Source: Hellea sp.
GTDB lineage: Bacteria; Pseudomonadota; Alphaproteobacteria; Caulobacterales; Maricaulaceae
Assembly (NCBI GenBank): GCA_020628635.1
Contig: JAHDEU010000009.1
Span: 1 to 18,535 of the forward strand
DNA length: 18,535 nucleotides
Reading direction: 5' to 3'
In this document: one piece after another, positions 1 to 7,537 of the stretch
Layout: every line of letters begins with the position of its first letter
Numbering within the stretch: the first letter of the stretch is position 1
Made by a program: the position numbers and the translations under genes
The notes under the pieces: model-generated
What the model was told of the DNA's origin: nothing
Seen by the model: only the letters and a program-made list of their open reading frames with translations
Databases searched by the model: none

Positions 1-94
1 AACCCGCGCACCTCATCCCTTATCCTTAAACCCCGCCTTGCCGCTTCCTACGCCTCTGCTAAGTCCTGCGCTCCATGCCAGCCGTAAGAACCCC

Positions 95-2677
95 ATGAAC
101 ATTCACGTCTCTCCAGACGAGCCCATCGATCTCACCAATTGCGACCGCGAGCCGATCCATGTGCCGGGGCGGATCCAGTCCTTTGGGGCGCTGCTGGCGT
201 TTACGCCGGACTGGCTGGTGGTGCGCGCGTCGGAGAATGTGAGCGCCGTACTGGGGCTGTCCTTTGACGACCTGGCGGGCCGCGAGGCGCAGGACATATT
301 TCCGGCCAAGACCATTCACGACCTGCGCGGGCGGCTGGCCATGATGGGCCATGCGGACGCGGTGGAGCGGATGTTCTCGGTCGACCTGCTGGGCGACGGG
401 CGCATCTTCGACGTGGCGCTGCACCTGTCGGGACAGGCCATCGTGGTGGAAATGGAAGTCGCCGACGGCAAGGACTCGTCCGATTACACCAGCTATATCC
501 GGCCCATGATCGAGCGCATCCGGCGCGGGGCGCAGGACGGCGGGGTCGAGGCGCTGTGCAGGATCGCGGCGCGGCAGGTGAAGGCGCTGATCGGGTTCGA
601 CCGGGTCATGATCTACCAGTTCGCGCCGGACGGCGACGGCCACGTCATCGCCGAAGCGCGCGAGCCGCGCCAGACGCCGTTTCTCGGCCTGCGCTACCCG
701 GCCTCCGACATCCCGAAACAGGCGCGCGCGCTCTACAAGCGCTCGCTGCTGCGCATCATCTCGGATGTGAACGATGCGGGGGTGCCCGTGCAGCCCGTGC
801 TCGACACGCGCGGACAGCCGCTGGACCTGTCGCTGTCTGCCACCCGCGCCGTGTCGCCGATCCATCTCGAATACTTGCGGAACATGGGCGTCGCCGCTTC
901 CATGTCGATCTCCATCATGGTGCGCGGTGAGCTGTGGGGGCTGATCGCCTGCCACCATGACAGCCCGCGCGTCATCTCCTACGAACTCCGCTCGGCGGCC
1001 GAGCTGTTCGCGCAGCTCTTCGGTTTCGTGATCTCCGAGTCCGAGTCGGACACCGCCCGCGAGGATGAAACCCAGGCCCGGCTGCTGCATGACCGCATCA
1101 TGGCCGATCTGGCCGACGGCCGCTCGATCGAGGAAAATTTCGAGCCGTTTGCGCGCGCCATCAAAACGGTCATCGACTACACCGGCATTGCGCTGATCAC
1201 CGACGGCCGGGTGCAGACCCTGGGCAGGACACCGACGGCGGACCAGATCAAGCCCTTGGCGCGCTTTCTGAACACCACGGCGGTGTCGCAGATCTTCTCG
1301 ACCGACCGGCTGTCGCGCCTTCACCCGCCCGCCGACGACTACACCGGCGTCGCGTCCGGCATTCTCGCCATGCCGGTGTCGCGCAAGCCGCGCGACTATA
1401 TCGTGCTGTTCCGCGAGGAGTTCGTGCGCAGCGTCGATTGGGGCGGCAATCCGGACAAGCCCGTGGAAGTCGGGCCGAACGGCGTCCGCCTGACCCCGCG
1501 CAAGAGCTTCGATGCGTGGACGCAGGAAGTCTACGGCCAGAGCAAGCCATGGACCGGGCCGGAACTGCGCGCCGCCGAGAGCCTTCGCATCACCCTGCTG
1601 GAAGTCGTGCTGCGCATGACGGACAGCTCCAACCGCGAGCGCGCCCGCAGCCAGGAACGGCAGGAGCTGCTGATCGCGGAGCTGAACCACCGCGTGCGCA
1701 ACATTCTCAACCTCATTCGCGGCCTCATCAGCCAGAGCGCGGACGGCCGCACGGTGAGCGAGTTCACCGACGTCATCGGCGGGCGCATCCACGCGCTGGC
1801 CCGCGCCCATGACCAGATCACCAATGAGGACTGGACACCCGCCTCTGTCCGCGAGCTGATCGAGACCGAAGTCTCCGCCTATCTGGGCGATGATAGCAAC
1901 CGGGTCAGCATTGTCGGCCCGGACGCGCTGCTGCAGCCGACCGCCTTCACCACGCTGTCGCTGGTGATCCACGAAATGGTCACCAATGCGGTGAAATACG
2001 GCGCGCTGTCCAACTCCGGCGGGCGGGTCGACATGGCGCTTCGGGAGACGGGCAATGGCGGCTTGGTGATCGACTGGCGCGAACGCGGCGGGCCGCCCGT
2101 GGCTGCGCCCACCCGGCGCGGGTTCGGCTCGACCATCACCGAGCGCTCGCTCGCCTATGAGCTCAAGGGCACGTCGGAGATCACCTATGACATGACCGGC
2201 GTGCGGGCGCGTTTCGAGATCCCGCCGGATTTCGTGGCGAGCTTCCTGGAAGGCGGCGCGGCACCCGCACCGGAAGAGGCCGCGCGCGAGACCGCGCCCA
2301 TCGGGCTGTCGGGCACGGCGCTGGTGGTCGAAGACAACATGATCATCGCGCTGGACGCCGAAGACCTGCTCGGCTCTCTCGGCGCATCAGCCGTGCTGAC
2401 GGCTTCCACCACGGCAGAGGCGTTGGCGTTGCTGGACGACACCGTGCCGGACATGGCGCTGCTGGACGTCAATCTGGGCAATGAGACGTCGGAGCGCGTG
2501 GCGGACCGCCTGCAGGAGCTCGGCGTGCCGTTCATCTTCGCGACCGGCTATGGCGACCGCATCTCGCTGGCGGACAAGTTCCCGGACGCGCCCTTCCTGC
2601 GCAAACCCTATGATTCAGAGATGATCCGCCAGGCGCTGCGGGTCATGGGAGGTCAGGGGCAAGGGCAGGGCAGCTGA
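95..2677 (+). CDS. bphP: Bacteriophytochrome HWE histidine kinase with C-terminal receiver
   Basis: Red/far-red photoreceptor kinase, 860 residues and apparently soluble. Order: N-terminal PAS with biliverdin-attachment Cys16 (LTNCDREPIHVPGRIQSFG), GAF with the PASDIP motif (Asp205) and the chromophore-pocket His257 in SPIHLEYLRNMGV, and PHY with the tongue motif PRKSF. The HWE kinase core follows: phospho-acceptor His532 in AELNHRVRN, N-box HEMVTNAVKYGA (Asn631) and WRERGGPP from Trp661. The receiver at about 745-860 has Asp791, FATGYG from residue 815 and Lys837. FATGYG marks the FATGUY receiver family, which works with HWE/HisKA_2 kinases in alphaproteobacterial stress signalling. An in-frame ATG at 38 exists, but ATG 95 places the Cys where the family has it; no strong ribosome binding site is visible for either. 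The stop overlaps the heme oxygenase start by one base. That it is an HWE bacteriophytochrome is near certain; the output partner is inferred. Confidence 0.96.
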   Translation: MNIHVSPDEPIDLTNCDREPIHVPGRIQSFGALLAFTPDWLVVRASENVSAVLGLSFDDLAGREAQDIFPAKTIHDLRGRLAMMGHADAVERMFSVDLLGDGRIFDVALHLSGQAIVVEMEVADGKDSSDYTSYIRPMIERIRRGAQDGGVEALCRIAARQVKALIGFDRVMIYQFAPDGDGHVIAEAREPRQTPFLGLRYPASDIPKQARALYKRSLLRIISDVNDAGVPVQPVLDTRGQPLDLSLSATRAVSPIHLEYLRNMGVAASMSISIMVRGELWGLIACHHDSPRVISYELRSAAELFAQLFGFVISESESDTAREDETQARLLHDRIMADLADGRSIEENFEPFARAIKTVIDYTGIALITDGRVQTLGRTPTADQIKPLARFLNTTAVSQIFSTDRLSRLHPPADDYTGVASGILAMPVSRKPRDYIVLFREEFVRSVDWGGNPDKPVEVGPNGVRLTPRKSFDAWTQEVYGQSKPWTGPELRAAESLRITLLEVVLRMTDSSNRERARSQERQELLIAELNHRVRNILNLIRGLISQSADGRTVSEFTDVIGGRIHALARAHDQITNEDWTPASVRELIETEVSAYLGDDSNRVSIVGPDALLQPTAFTTLSLVIHEMVTNAVKYGALSNSGGRVDMALRETGNGGLVIDWRERGGPPVAAPTRRGFGSTITERSLAYELKGTSEITYDMTGVRARFEIPPDFVASFLEGGAAPAPEEAARETAPIGLSGTALVVEDNMIIALDAEDLLGSLGASAVLTASTTAEALALLDDTVPDMALLDVNLGNETSERVADRLQELGVPFIFATGYGDRISLADKFPDAPFLRKPYDSEMIRQALRVMGGQGQGQGS

Positions 2678-3231
2678 TGGTCGGGGCCGCACCGCTCGAC
2701 CTCGCCGTGCAGCTCAAACACGACACGCTGCGCGCCCGGCTGCGCCGCGATACGCGCGCGGCGCATGAACGGGTCGATGCCGCCGCCGGGGCGCTCGATC
2801 TGACACAGGTCGGCCACCGCGCGCGCTTCGTGCAGGCCCATGCGCGGGCCTACCATGCACTCGCGGCCAAGGGCGTCACGCTGGACGGGCTGATCGCGCA
2901 CAGGCTGGCGCGGGCCGCACGCGATGCCGACGCACTGGGGGTCAAACTGGAGGCGAGTGCGGTGGAGAGCGCCCCGTCCCTGCAGGGAAGCGAAGCCGCG
3001 CTCGGCGTGGGCTATGTGCTGGGCGGCTCGCATCTGGGCAACCGCATGCTGGCGCGCGACTGGCCGGGCGAGTCCGCTCTGCTCACTGACTCCCGGCTCG
3101 GCGATCACTGGCGCGGACTGCTGCCCGCCCTGCGAGACCACGCCGCGACAGGCGCGCGGGCCGACCGCGTGCTGGCCGCCGCGCTGGACACATTCGCGGT
3201 GTTCGAGCGCGCCTTTGCCGCGCACCGCTAG
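2677..3231 (+). CDS. bphO: Biliverdin-producing heme oxygenase
   Basis: Heme oxygenase of 184 residues, opening heme to biliverdin IXalpha with release of iron and CO. This supplies the chromophore that the upstream bacteriophytochrome binds through Cys16. The likely proximal heme ligand is His30 in TRAAHERVD. The distal-helix glycine motif is recognisable as GYVLGGSHLGNRML, against the common GYVLEGSxLGG form. The length is normal for bacterial enzymes of the BphO group. Its ATG shares one base with the bphP stop (TGATG at 2675-2679), so translation is probably coupled and the two products made together. Sequence conservation outside the two motifs is weak, which is usual for this family. 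The pairing with bphP is the strongest argument for the function. Confidence 0.92.
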   Translation: MVGAAPLDLAVQLKHDTLRARLRRDTRAAHERVDAAAGALDLTQVGHRARFVQAHARAYHALAAKGVTLDGLIAHRLARAARDADALGVKLEASAVESAPSLQGSEAALGVGYVLGGSHLGNRMLARDWPGESALLTDSRLGDHWRGLLPALRDHAATGARADRVLAAALDTFAVFERAFAAHR

Positions 3232-3279
3232 CGCGACATTTTGCGCATGGTCCGGCACTGATTTTAACTGCAGGCAAAA

Positions 3280-3305
3280 GGAACCCGCAATCCTGGCCTC
3301 ACGTT
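3280..3305 (+). promoter_or_regulatory. EcfG-type general stress promoter
   Basis: GGAAC at 3280-3284, exactly 17 bases, then CGTT at 3302-3305. This is an exact match to the alphaproteobacterial general stress response promoter (GGAAC-N16/17-CGTT) used by EcfG sigma factors. It lies directly ahead of the single-domain response regulator. Transcription would start about 6-9 bases after CGTT, that is at or next to the GTG start codon at 3314. The match is seen directly; activity is inferred. Confidence 0.72.
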
Positions 3306-3313
3306 GAGTCACC

Positions 3314-3688
3314 GTGATACGTGATAACCCTGATAACGCCCCGACCGTTCTCATCGTGGAGGACGAGTTTCTCATCGGCCTCGACATGGAGATCATGCTG
3401 CAGGATTGCGGCTACGGCACGCTGGGCCCGTGCGACACGGTGGTCTCCGCCATGCAGGCGCTGGACGACAACCATGTCGATGCCGCCGTGCTCGATCTCG
3501 ATTTGCAGGACGGCACCAGCGTGCCGGTCGCCGAGCGCCTGCGCGACGAGGATACGCCCTTCCTCTTCGCCACGGGCCGCCCACGCAAGATTCCGGAGCC
3601 CTTTTCCGACGTGGCGCGCGTGGTGAAGCCCGCCAGCCGCGCGCAGTTGGAGCGCGCGCTCGGCGACATCCTCGGCCGATCGGAATGA
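3314..3688 (+). CDS. Single-domain response regulator, FATGUY-like
   Basis: Stand-alone receiver of 124 residues with no output domain. Seen: acidic pair Glu16/Asp17 in LIVEDEF, phospho-acceptor Asp61 in AVLDLDL, Thr87 in FATG (residues 85-88) and Lys105 in VKP. Small receivers of this type (SdrG and relatives) exchange phosphate with HWE/HisKA_2 kinases and tune the PhyR-controlled stress response. Here the motif continues as FATGRP, so the tyrosine of FATGUY is missing. The GTG at 3314 is the only start giving the full beta1 strand, because an in-frame TGA lies at 3305-3307. No ribosome binding site precedes it, and the EcfG-type promoter would start the mRNA almost at the GTG. It sits 82 bases after bphO and 93-99 before the PAS-HWE kinase. 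Its specific phospho-partner is unknown. Confidence 0.9.
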   Translation: MIRDNPDNAPTVLIVEDEFLIGLDMEIMLQDCGYGTLGPCDTVVSAMQALDDNHVDAAVLDLDLQDGTSVPVAERLRDEDTPFLFATGRPRKIPEPFSDVARVVKPASRAQLERALGDILGRSE

Positions 3689-3787
3689 GGCCACGGGATG
3701 AGGCGTCCCGGACCGCGGGCTGGACGATAACAATTGTTGCCTTATAGGAACGCCAGTCCCTCTCCGGGATAGTCAGAGGAAATGCCC

Positions 3788-4786
3788 ATGGCCGATTTCG
3801 GCGGCATCAGTTCGGCACAATGGCAGGACCTCGCCCCGGCCGCTGGCGGGATCGGCCGCTGGGTCTGGGACCTGGAGACCGGCCAATGCGAACTCGACGA
3901 CGTGTCGCTGGCGCTGTTCGGCCTGATGGATGAGGCGGGCGTGCCCGGCCCCAGCCACATGGCGATCGGCGAGTTCTTTGCTTTCGTGAACCCCGACGAT
4001 GTCGCCCGTGTCCAGGCGGCCGCCGAGGTCTCCATGCGATCGGGCGAGCCCTACACGGCCGATTTCCGCATCACGCGGCCCGACGGCGAGACCGCCTGGA
4101 TCAGGGGCTCCGGCGTGCTGGCCATGATGGACGGCGAGCGCCGCGCGCTGATCGGCGCCAATATCGACATCACCGAGCTGCGCCAGACGCAGGAAGCGCT
4201 GGAGCTGGTGGCGGGCGAGATGGCGCACAAGATCGGCAATCTCCTCTCGCTCGTGTCCGGGCTCTACCGCATGGCGTCGCGCAAGGCGGGCTCGGTCGCG
4301 GAGCTCGACCACGCCTTCCTGTCGCGACTGGGCGCGCTGTCCAAGGTCACGCGGCTGTCGCTGGACACGGAAGGCAACACCATGTCCGCGCGCGATCTCG
4401 TCTCGCTGGTGCTGGCGGAGCTGGAAGGTTCCGAGCAGGTCAGCGTGCGCGTGGACGATGTCTGGCTCAACCCGTCGGCGGCCCAGACCGTGACGCTCGC
4501 GCTCAACGAGCTGCTGACCAATGCGGTGAAACACGGCGCGCTGTCCGAGCCCGATGGCGGGCTGGAGGTCGCGATCATATCGGACCGGCCCAATGACCGC
4601 TTCACCCTGTCATGGAAGGAGCGGGTGAGCTTTCCGGTTACCCCGCCCGGTGACAGCGGGTCCTTCGGCATGACCGTGCTCAACCGCATGACGGCCGCCA
4701 CGTTCCGCGGCACGCCCCGCTTCGACTGGCGTCCGGACGGCCTGCATTTCCATTGCGGCTGGCAGCTGGCCCAGATGGAGGGGTAG
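3788..4786 (+). CDS. PAS-domain HWE sensor histidine kinase (soluble)
   Basis: Cytoplasmic sensor kinase of 332 residues with no membrane segment. A PAS fold of the PAS_3 type spans about residues 18-138 (GRWVWDLETG ... ITELRQTQEALE). The HWE kinase core follows: H-box AGEMAHKIGNLLSLVSGL with His147, N-box LNELLTNAVKHGALS with Asn245, then WKERVSFP, where the usual WxExGGP has lost its GGP. The start was chosen at ATG 3788, because AGAGGA at 3775-3780 stands 7 bases ahead of it. The ATG at 3782, two codons earlier, is almost on top of that site. The neighbours (receiver and bacteriophytochrome) suggest a shared stress-response circuit; the PAS ligand cannot be read from sequence. The last 177 bases overlap the desaturase gene on the other strand. 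Confidence 0.9.
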   Translation: MADFGGISSAQWQDLAPAAGGIGRWVWDLETGQCELDDVSLALFGLMDEAGVPGPSHMAIGEFFAFVNPDDVARVQAAAEVSMRSGEPYTADFRITRPDGETAWIRGSGVLAMMDGERRALIGANIDITELRQTQEALELVAGEMAHKIGNLLSLVSGLYRMASRKAGSVAELDHAFLSRLGALSKVTRLSLDTEGNTMSARDLVSLVLAELEGSEQVSVRVDDVWLNPSAAQTVTLALNELLTNAVKHGALSEPDGGLEVAIISDRPNDRFTLSWKERVSFPVTPPGDSGSFGMTVLNRMTAATFRGTPRFDWRPDGLHFHCGWQLAQMEG

Positions 4787-5680
4787 CAGGTCGGAGCGCT
4801 CGCCTTCTGGCCTCGGCCCGCGCACGTTCCACACCCAGCCCAGCCGCTCCAGCGCCTCGATCACCCGCGCGGCCGGGTCCGGCTGCCCGCGCTCCAGCCC
4901 GATGCGGGCGCTCTCCGGGAAGGCATGGTGGTTGGAGTGCCAGCATTCGCCATGGGTCAGCAGGCCGGCGAGCCACGCATCGGCTGGATCGACGCGCAGA
5001 TCGCTGGCCTGCACGCCCGCGCCGATCACGGCGTGACGGGCATGGGCGGGACCCATCGGGGCGTGGCAGAGATAGGTCGCCGACCAGTGAGCGACCGCGC
5101 TGATGAGCACCCGCGCGCAAACGCCCCACAGGACCCAGGGCAGGCCGCCCGTCGCGAAGAGGACTGCGGCCAGTGCCAGCTGATGCGTCCGCCAATGGCG
5201 GTCGAAATGCGCCATGAGCTGTCGCTGCTCTATCGTCACGCGCGGCGGGCGGTCGAACTCGAAACGGTAGAAGAGCTGCCAGCTTATGTCGCGGAGGTAG
5301 CCCCGGCGATGCGCGAAGACGTCGTGACAGTCCGGCGCGCGCTGCGCCCAGTCGCGGATGTCGTGGACGCGGATGACCCGGCTCGGCCCGCCCGCTCCGA
5401 CGAGCACGCCGAGCCAGACCAGCACGGCTTCCAGCGCAGGATGCGTCTCGAAGCTGCGGTGGATCACCAAGCGGTGCATGCCAATCGATTGTCCCAGCAA
5501 CAGGGTCAGATAGGTCAGCACGGCAAAGACGATCAGCGCGCCGGGCGTCACATGGAACAGCGCCGCCACGCTGCCCACGATCATGCCTCCGTTCCAGAGC
5601 GCCTTGGGCCAGTCCACGACGACGCGGCCTGCGCAGGGGTCCGCACAACTCCCATCTATCCGGTGCACGGGCTCCATCAT
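4610..5680 (-). CDS. Membrane fatty acid desaturase-like protein A, with C-terminal extension
   Basis: Membrane desaturase homologue of 356 residues and last gene of its operon. It has two N-terminal hydrophobic segments (about 28-66), first histidine box HRLVIH (His69, His74) and third box HSNHHAFPE (248-252). The second box, normally HRxHH, reads VHDIRDWAQ from 105, so only its first His (106) is left. The N-terminus shares ADPCAGRV with desaturase B (5677-6555), and the two align to about residue 285, so they arose by duplication. ATG 5680 overlaps the stop of B as ATGA. B ends at VWNINEARP, but this protein reads on from VWNVRGPRP for about 70 residues, of which 299-356 are antisense to the kinase gene. 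Family enzymes insert double bonds in acyl chains using a di-iron site and O2. Substrate and activity are unknown, and the altered box makes activity uncertain. Confidence 0.82.
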   Translation of the reverse strand: MMEPVHRIDGSCADPCAGRVVVDWPKALWNGGMIVGSVAALFHVTPGALIVFAVLTYLTLLLGQSIGMHRLVIHRSFETHPALEAVLVWLGVLVGAGGPSRVIRVHDIRDWAQRAPDCHDVFAHRRGYLRDISWQLFYRFEFDRPPRVTIEQRQLMAHFDRHWRTHQLALAAVLFATGGLPWVLWGVCARVLISAVAHWSATYLCHAPMGPAHARHAVIGAGVQASDLRVDPADAWLAGLLTHGECWHSNHHAFPESARIGLERGQPDPAARVIEALERLGWVWNVRGPRPEGERSDLLPLHLGQLPAAMEMQAVRTPVEAGRAAERGGRHAVEHGHAEGPAVTGRGNRKAHPLLP

Positions 5681-6555
5681 GGCCGCGCCTCGTTGATGTT
5701 CCAGACCAGACCGACACGGCGAAGCGCACACAGCACCCACCAGCCGGGGTCGGGCTGGTCGTCCCGCAGGCCCAGCCGGGCGCTCTCCGGAAAGGCATGG
5801 TGATTGTTGTGGTAGCCCTCGCCGAATGTGATCAGGCCGAAGCCGCGCACATTGTGGCCTTGCGTGCAGTGGCCGTGATTGTGGTGGTTACGCGGATGGG
5901 CGTGGTGGCCTGCGTTGTGCGCATGCCAGCCGACGGCCCAATGGCCGAATATGGCGATGCTCACCCGGCCGCACACGCCCCACGCAACCCAGCCCGGGCC
6001 GCCGAGCCAGAGCAGGACGAGAGCGACGGGAATCTGCTGAAGCAGAGCCGTGGCTTGCAGCAGCTGCATGAAACGGCTCGCCCTGTAGAGCGGGCTCATC
6101 TCGTGGTGCGGAGGGTTGTCCAGCTCCAGCCTGCCATGGACCTGCCACAGGAAGTCGTGCCAGCGGCCCCGGCCATGACGCAGATAGGGGTGGCAATCGC
6201 TCTGCCGCTGCGCCCAGTCGCGCAGGTCGTGGGCACGCATCATGGTTCTGGGGCCGCCCAGCCCGACCAGCGTGCCCAGCCACACGCCGAGCGCGGTCAG
6301 CCAGGCCGGACAGTCGAAACTCTCATGGATGAAGCGCCGGTGCATGCCCAGCGAGTGGCCGCCGCACAGGACGAATGTGCAGGCAATCAGGAAGACCGCC
6401 ACGGCACTCCAAGAGAACCAGATCGTCCCGCCGACTACCCAGCCAATCGTCATGGCCGTCCACCAGATCGAGCGCACCGGGTCCCACCGCACGCGCCCCG
6501 CGCACGGGTCCGCATTGGTTCCGGGAATAATGCGGTCGTCTATGTCACGGGGCAT
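5677..6555 (-). CDS. Membrane fatty acid desaturase-like protein B
   Basis: Desaturase homologue of 292 residues, integral to the membrane, with hydrophobic stretches at about 30-68, 82-101 and 165-206. Box 1 is HRRFIH (His72, His77) and box 3 is HNNHHAFPE (249-253). Box 2 is changed to AHDLRDWAQ (108-116), keeping His109 but with Arg-Asp-Trp where two further histidines are expected; His122 follows in DCHPY. Ahead of box 3 is a strikingly His-rich loop at 211-234 (HAHNAGHHAHPRNHHNHGH and onward) that desaturase A largely lacks. Its ATG lies 11 bases inside the SRPBCC gene, and its stop overlaps the start of A. The overall pattern is of the acyl-CoA/acyl-lipid desaturase family. Which lipid it acts on cannot be told. 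Confidence 0.86.
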   Translation of the reverse strand: MPRDIDDRIIPGTNADPCAGRVRWDPVRSIWWTAMTIGWVVGGTIWFSWSAVAVFLIACTFVLCGGHSLGMHRRFIHESFDCPAWLTALGVWLGTLVGLGGPRTMMRAHDLRDWAQRQSDCHPYLRHGRGRWHDFLWQVHGRLELDNPPHHEMSPLYRASRFMQLLQATALLQQIPVALVLLWLGGPGWVAWGVCGRVSIAIFGHWAVGWHAHNAGHHAHPRNHHNHGHCTQGHNVRGFGLITFGEGYHNNHHAFPESARLGLRDDQPDPGWWVLCALRRVGLVWNINEARP

Positions 6556-7537
6556 GGCGCTCGCCTCCCGTGATGATCTGCTCCAGCGCGTAGTCCAGCC
6601 CGTCGCCGACCGCCTTTTCCTGCATCGGGCCGAAATACCAGGAGGGTGCGAGCAGGCGGTGATAGCCCACGCTCAGCGTGACTTCGGTCGTGCCGTCAGG
6701 GCGCGGAGCAAGGTCCATCTGCCAGCTCTCGAACCGCATATAGTGGGACAGATAGCTGTCATCGTGGACGAAGCGCGCGCGCAGGCGCTCTGGTGTGGAC
6801 TCGGTAAACTCCATCACGCTGGTCCCGCGGTGGACGTTGAGCCACGGCACGCCCCAGCGGCGGTATTCCATATGGGCAGTGTGGCGCGCGCCGAGCTCGA
6901 TCGACGTGGCCTCGACCGCGACGGGCCGCGGAAAGAGCGACAGGAAACGCGTGCGGCCCTCGTCCGGATATTGGTGGTCGATGAGGTTGCTGCGGATCTG
7001 CTCGGGCGTCAGCGGCAGCACGGCGCTGCGGCTGACGACCGTGTCGCGGTCGGGTCCGAAGCGAATACCCGTTCCGCGTATGCCGTCGAGGCTGAGGAAC
7101 ATGACGAGCAGCGGCACGGCGGACAGGCGGAAGACATCGCCCACGCCGCGCTCCTTCTGCTCTTCGGCGGCCATCATGCGCAGGCGCGTCTCGCTCGGCA
7201 TGGTCGTCGCCACGCCGACCATCGCGAAGACGACATAGATCGGCAGGAACATCGCCACGCACAGGAAGCCCTCGAACAGTAGCAGGCTGGTCGAGAGCAT
7301 GACGATCAGCGCGGTGCGCATGTGCCGCCACAGCCGCGCGCCATAGCTGTGCGTGCGCGGCTGCGGCGTGAAAAGATAGATCGCCAGCCCGATGAGATAG
7401 GGCACCAGCACGTAGAGCACGGCGCTTTCGCGCATCCAGTCATTGTAGAGCGCGACGCGGACAAGCCCCGACGCGGCCGCGACCAGCAGCAGGTAGCGCA
7501 GCCAGATGGGGCGCGGGCCGTCCCGGAAGATGTTCAT
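6545..7537 (-). CDS. Membrane protein with C-terminal SRPBCC-like domain
   Basis: Protein of 330 residues in two parts. The N-terminal half has several hydrophobic segments (about 13-30, 38-57, 73-110 and 138-152), including VLYVLVPYLIGLAIYLF and a long FLCVAMFLPIYVVFAMVGVA stretch. The C-terminal half resembles the helix-grip SRPBCC/polyketide cyclase fold: a strand-rich stretch with RPVAVEATSIELGARHTAHMEY, then DLAPRPDGTTEVTLSVGYHRLL, and a closing helix KAVGDGLDYALEQII. Such domains bind hydrophobic ligands, so a membrane-tethered lipid or isoprenoid carrier is a reasonable inference. The start ATG 7537 overlaps the upstream stop by 4 bases (ATGA), and the end overlaps desaturase B by 11. 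The fold assignment is by pattern and is moderately sure; the function is unknown. Confidence 0.72.
   Translation of the reverse strand: MNIFRDGPRPIWLRYLLLVAAASGLVRVALYNDWMRESAVLYVLVPYLIGLAIYLFTPQPRTHSYGARLWRHMRTALIVMLSTSLLLFEGFLCVAMFLPIYVVFAMVGVATTMPSETRLRMMAAEEQKERGVGDVFRLSAVPLLVMFLSLDGIRGTGIRFGPDRDTVVSRSAVLPLTPEQIRSNLIDHQYPDEGRTRFLSLFPRPVAVEATSIELGARHTAHMEYRRWGVPWLNVHRGTSVMEFTESTPERLRARFVHDDSYLSHYMRFESWQMDLAPRPDGTTEVTLSVGYHRLLAPSWYFGPMQEKAVGDGLDYALEQIITGGERHAP

Noticed and set aside
38..94. N-terminal extension of bphP from ATG 38
   Set aside because: It adds 19 residues without family resemblance, while ATG 95 puts the chromophore Cys at residue 16, as in relatives.
59..1972. A 637-codon open frame antisense to bphP
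   Set aside because: Its composition (Arg, Ala, Asp, His and Val rich with no domain) is what the complement of GC-rich coding DNA gives, and the + strand gene has full domain support.
3747..3772. A second GGAAC ahead of the PAS-HWE kinase as an EcfG promoter
   Set aside because: At 16 and 17 bases the downstream sequence is GATA or ATAG, not CGTT, so only the -35 half matches.
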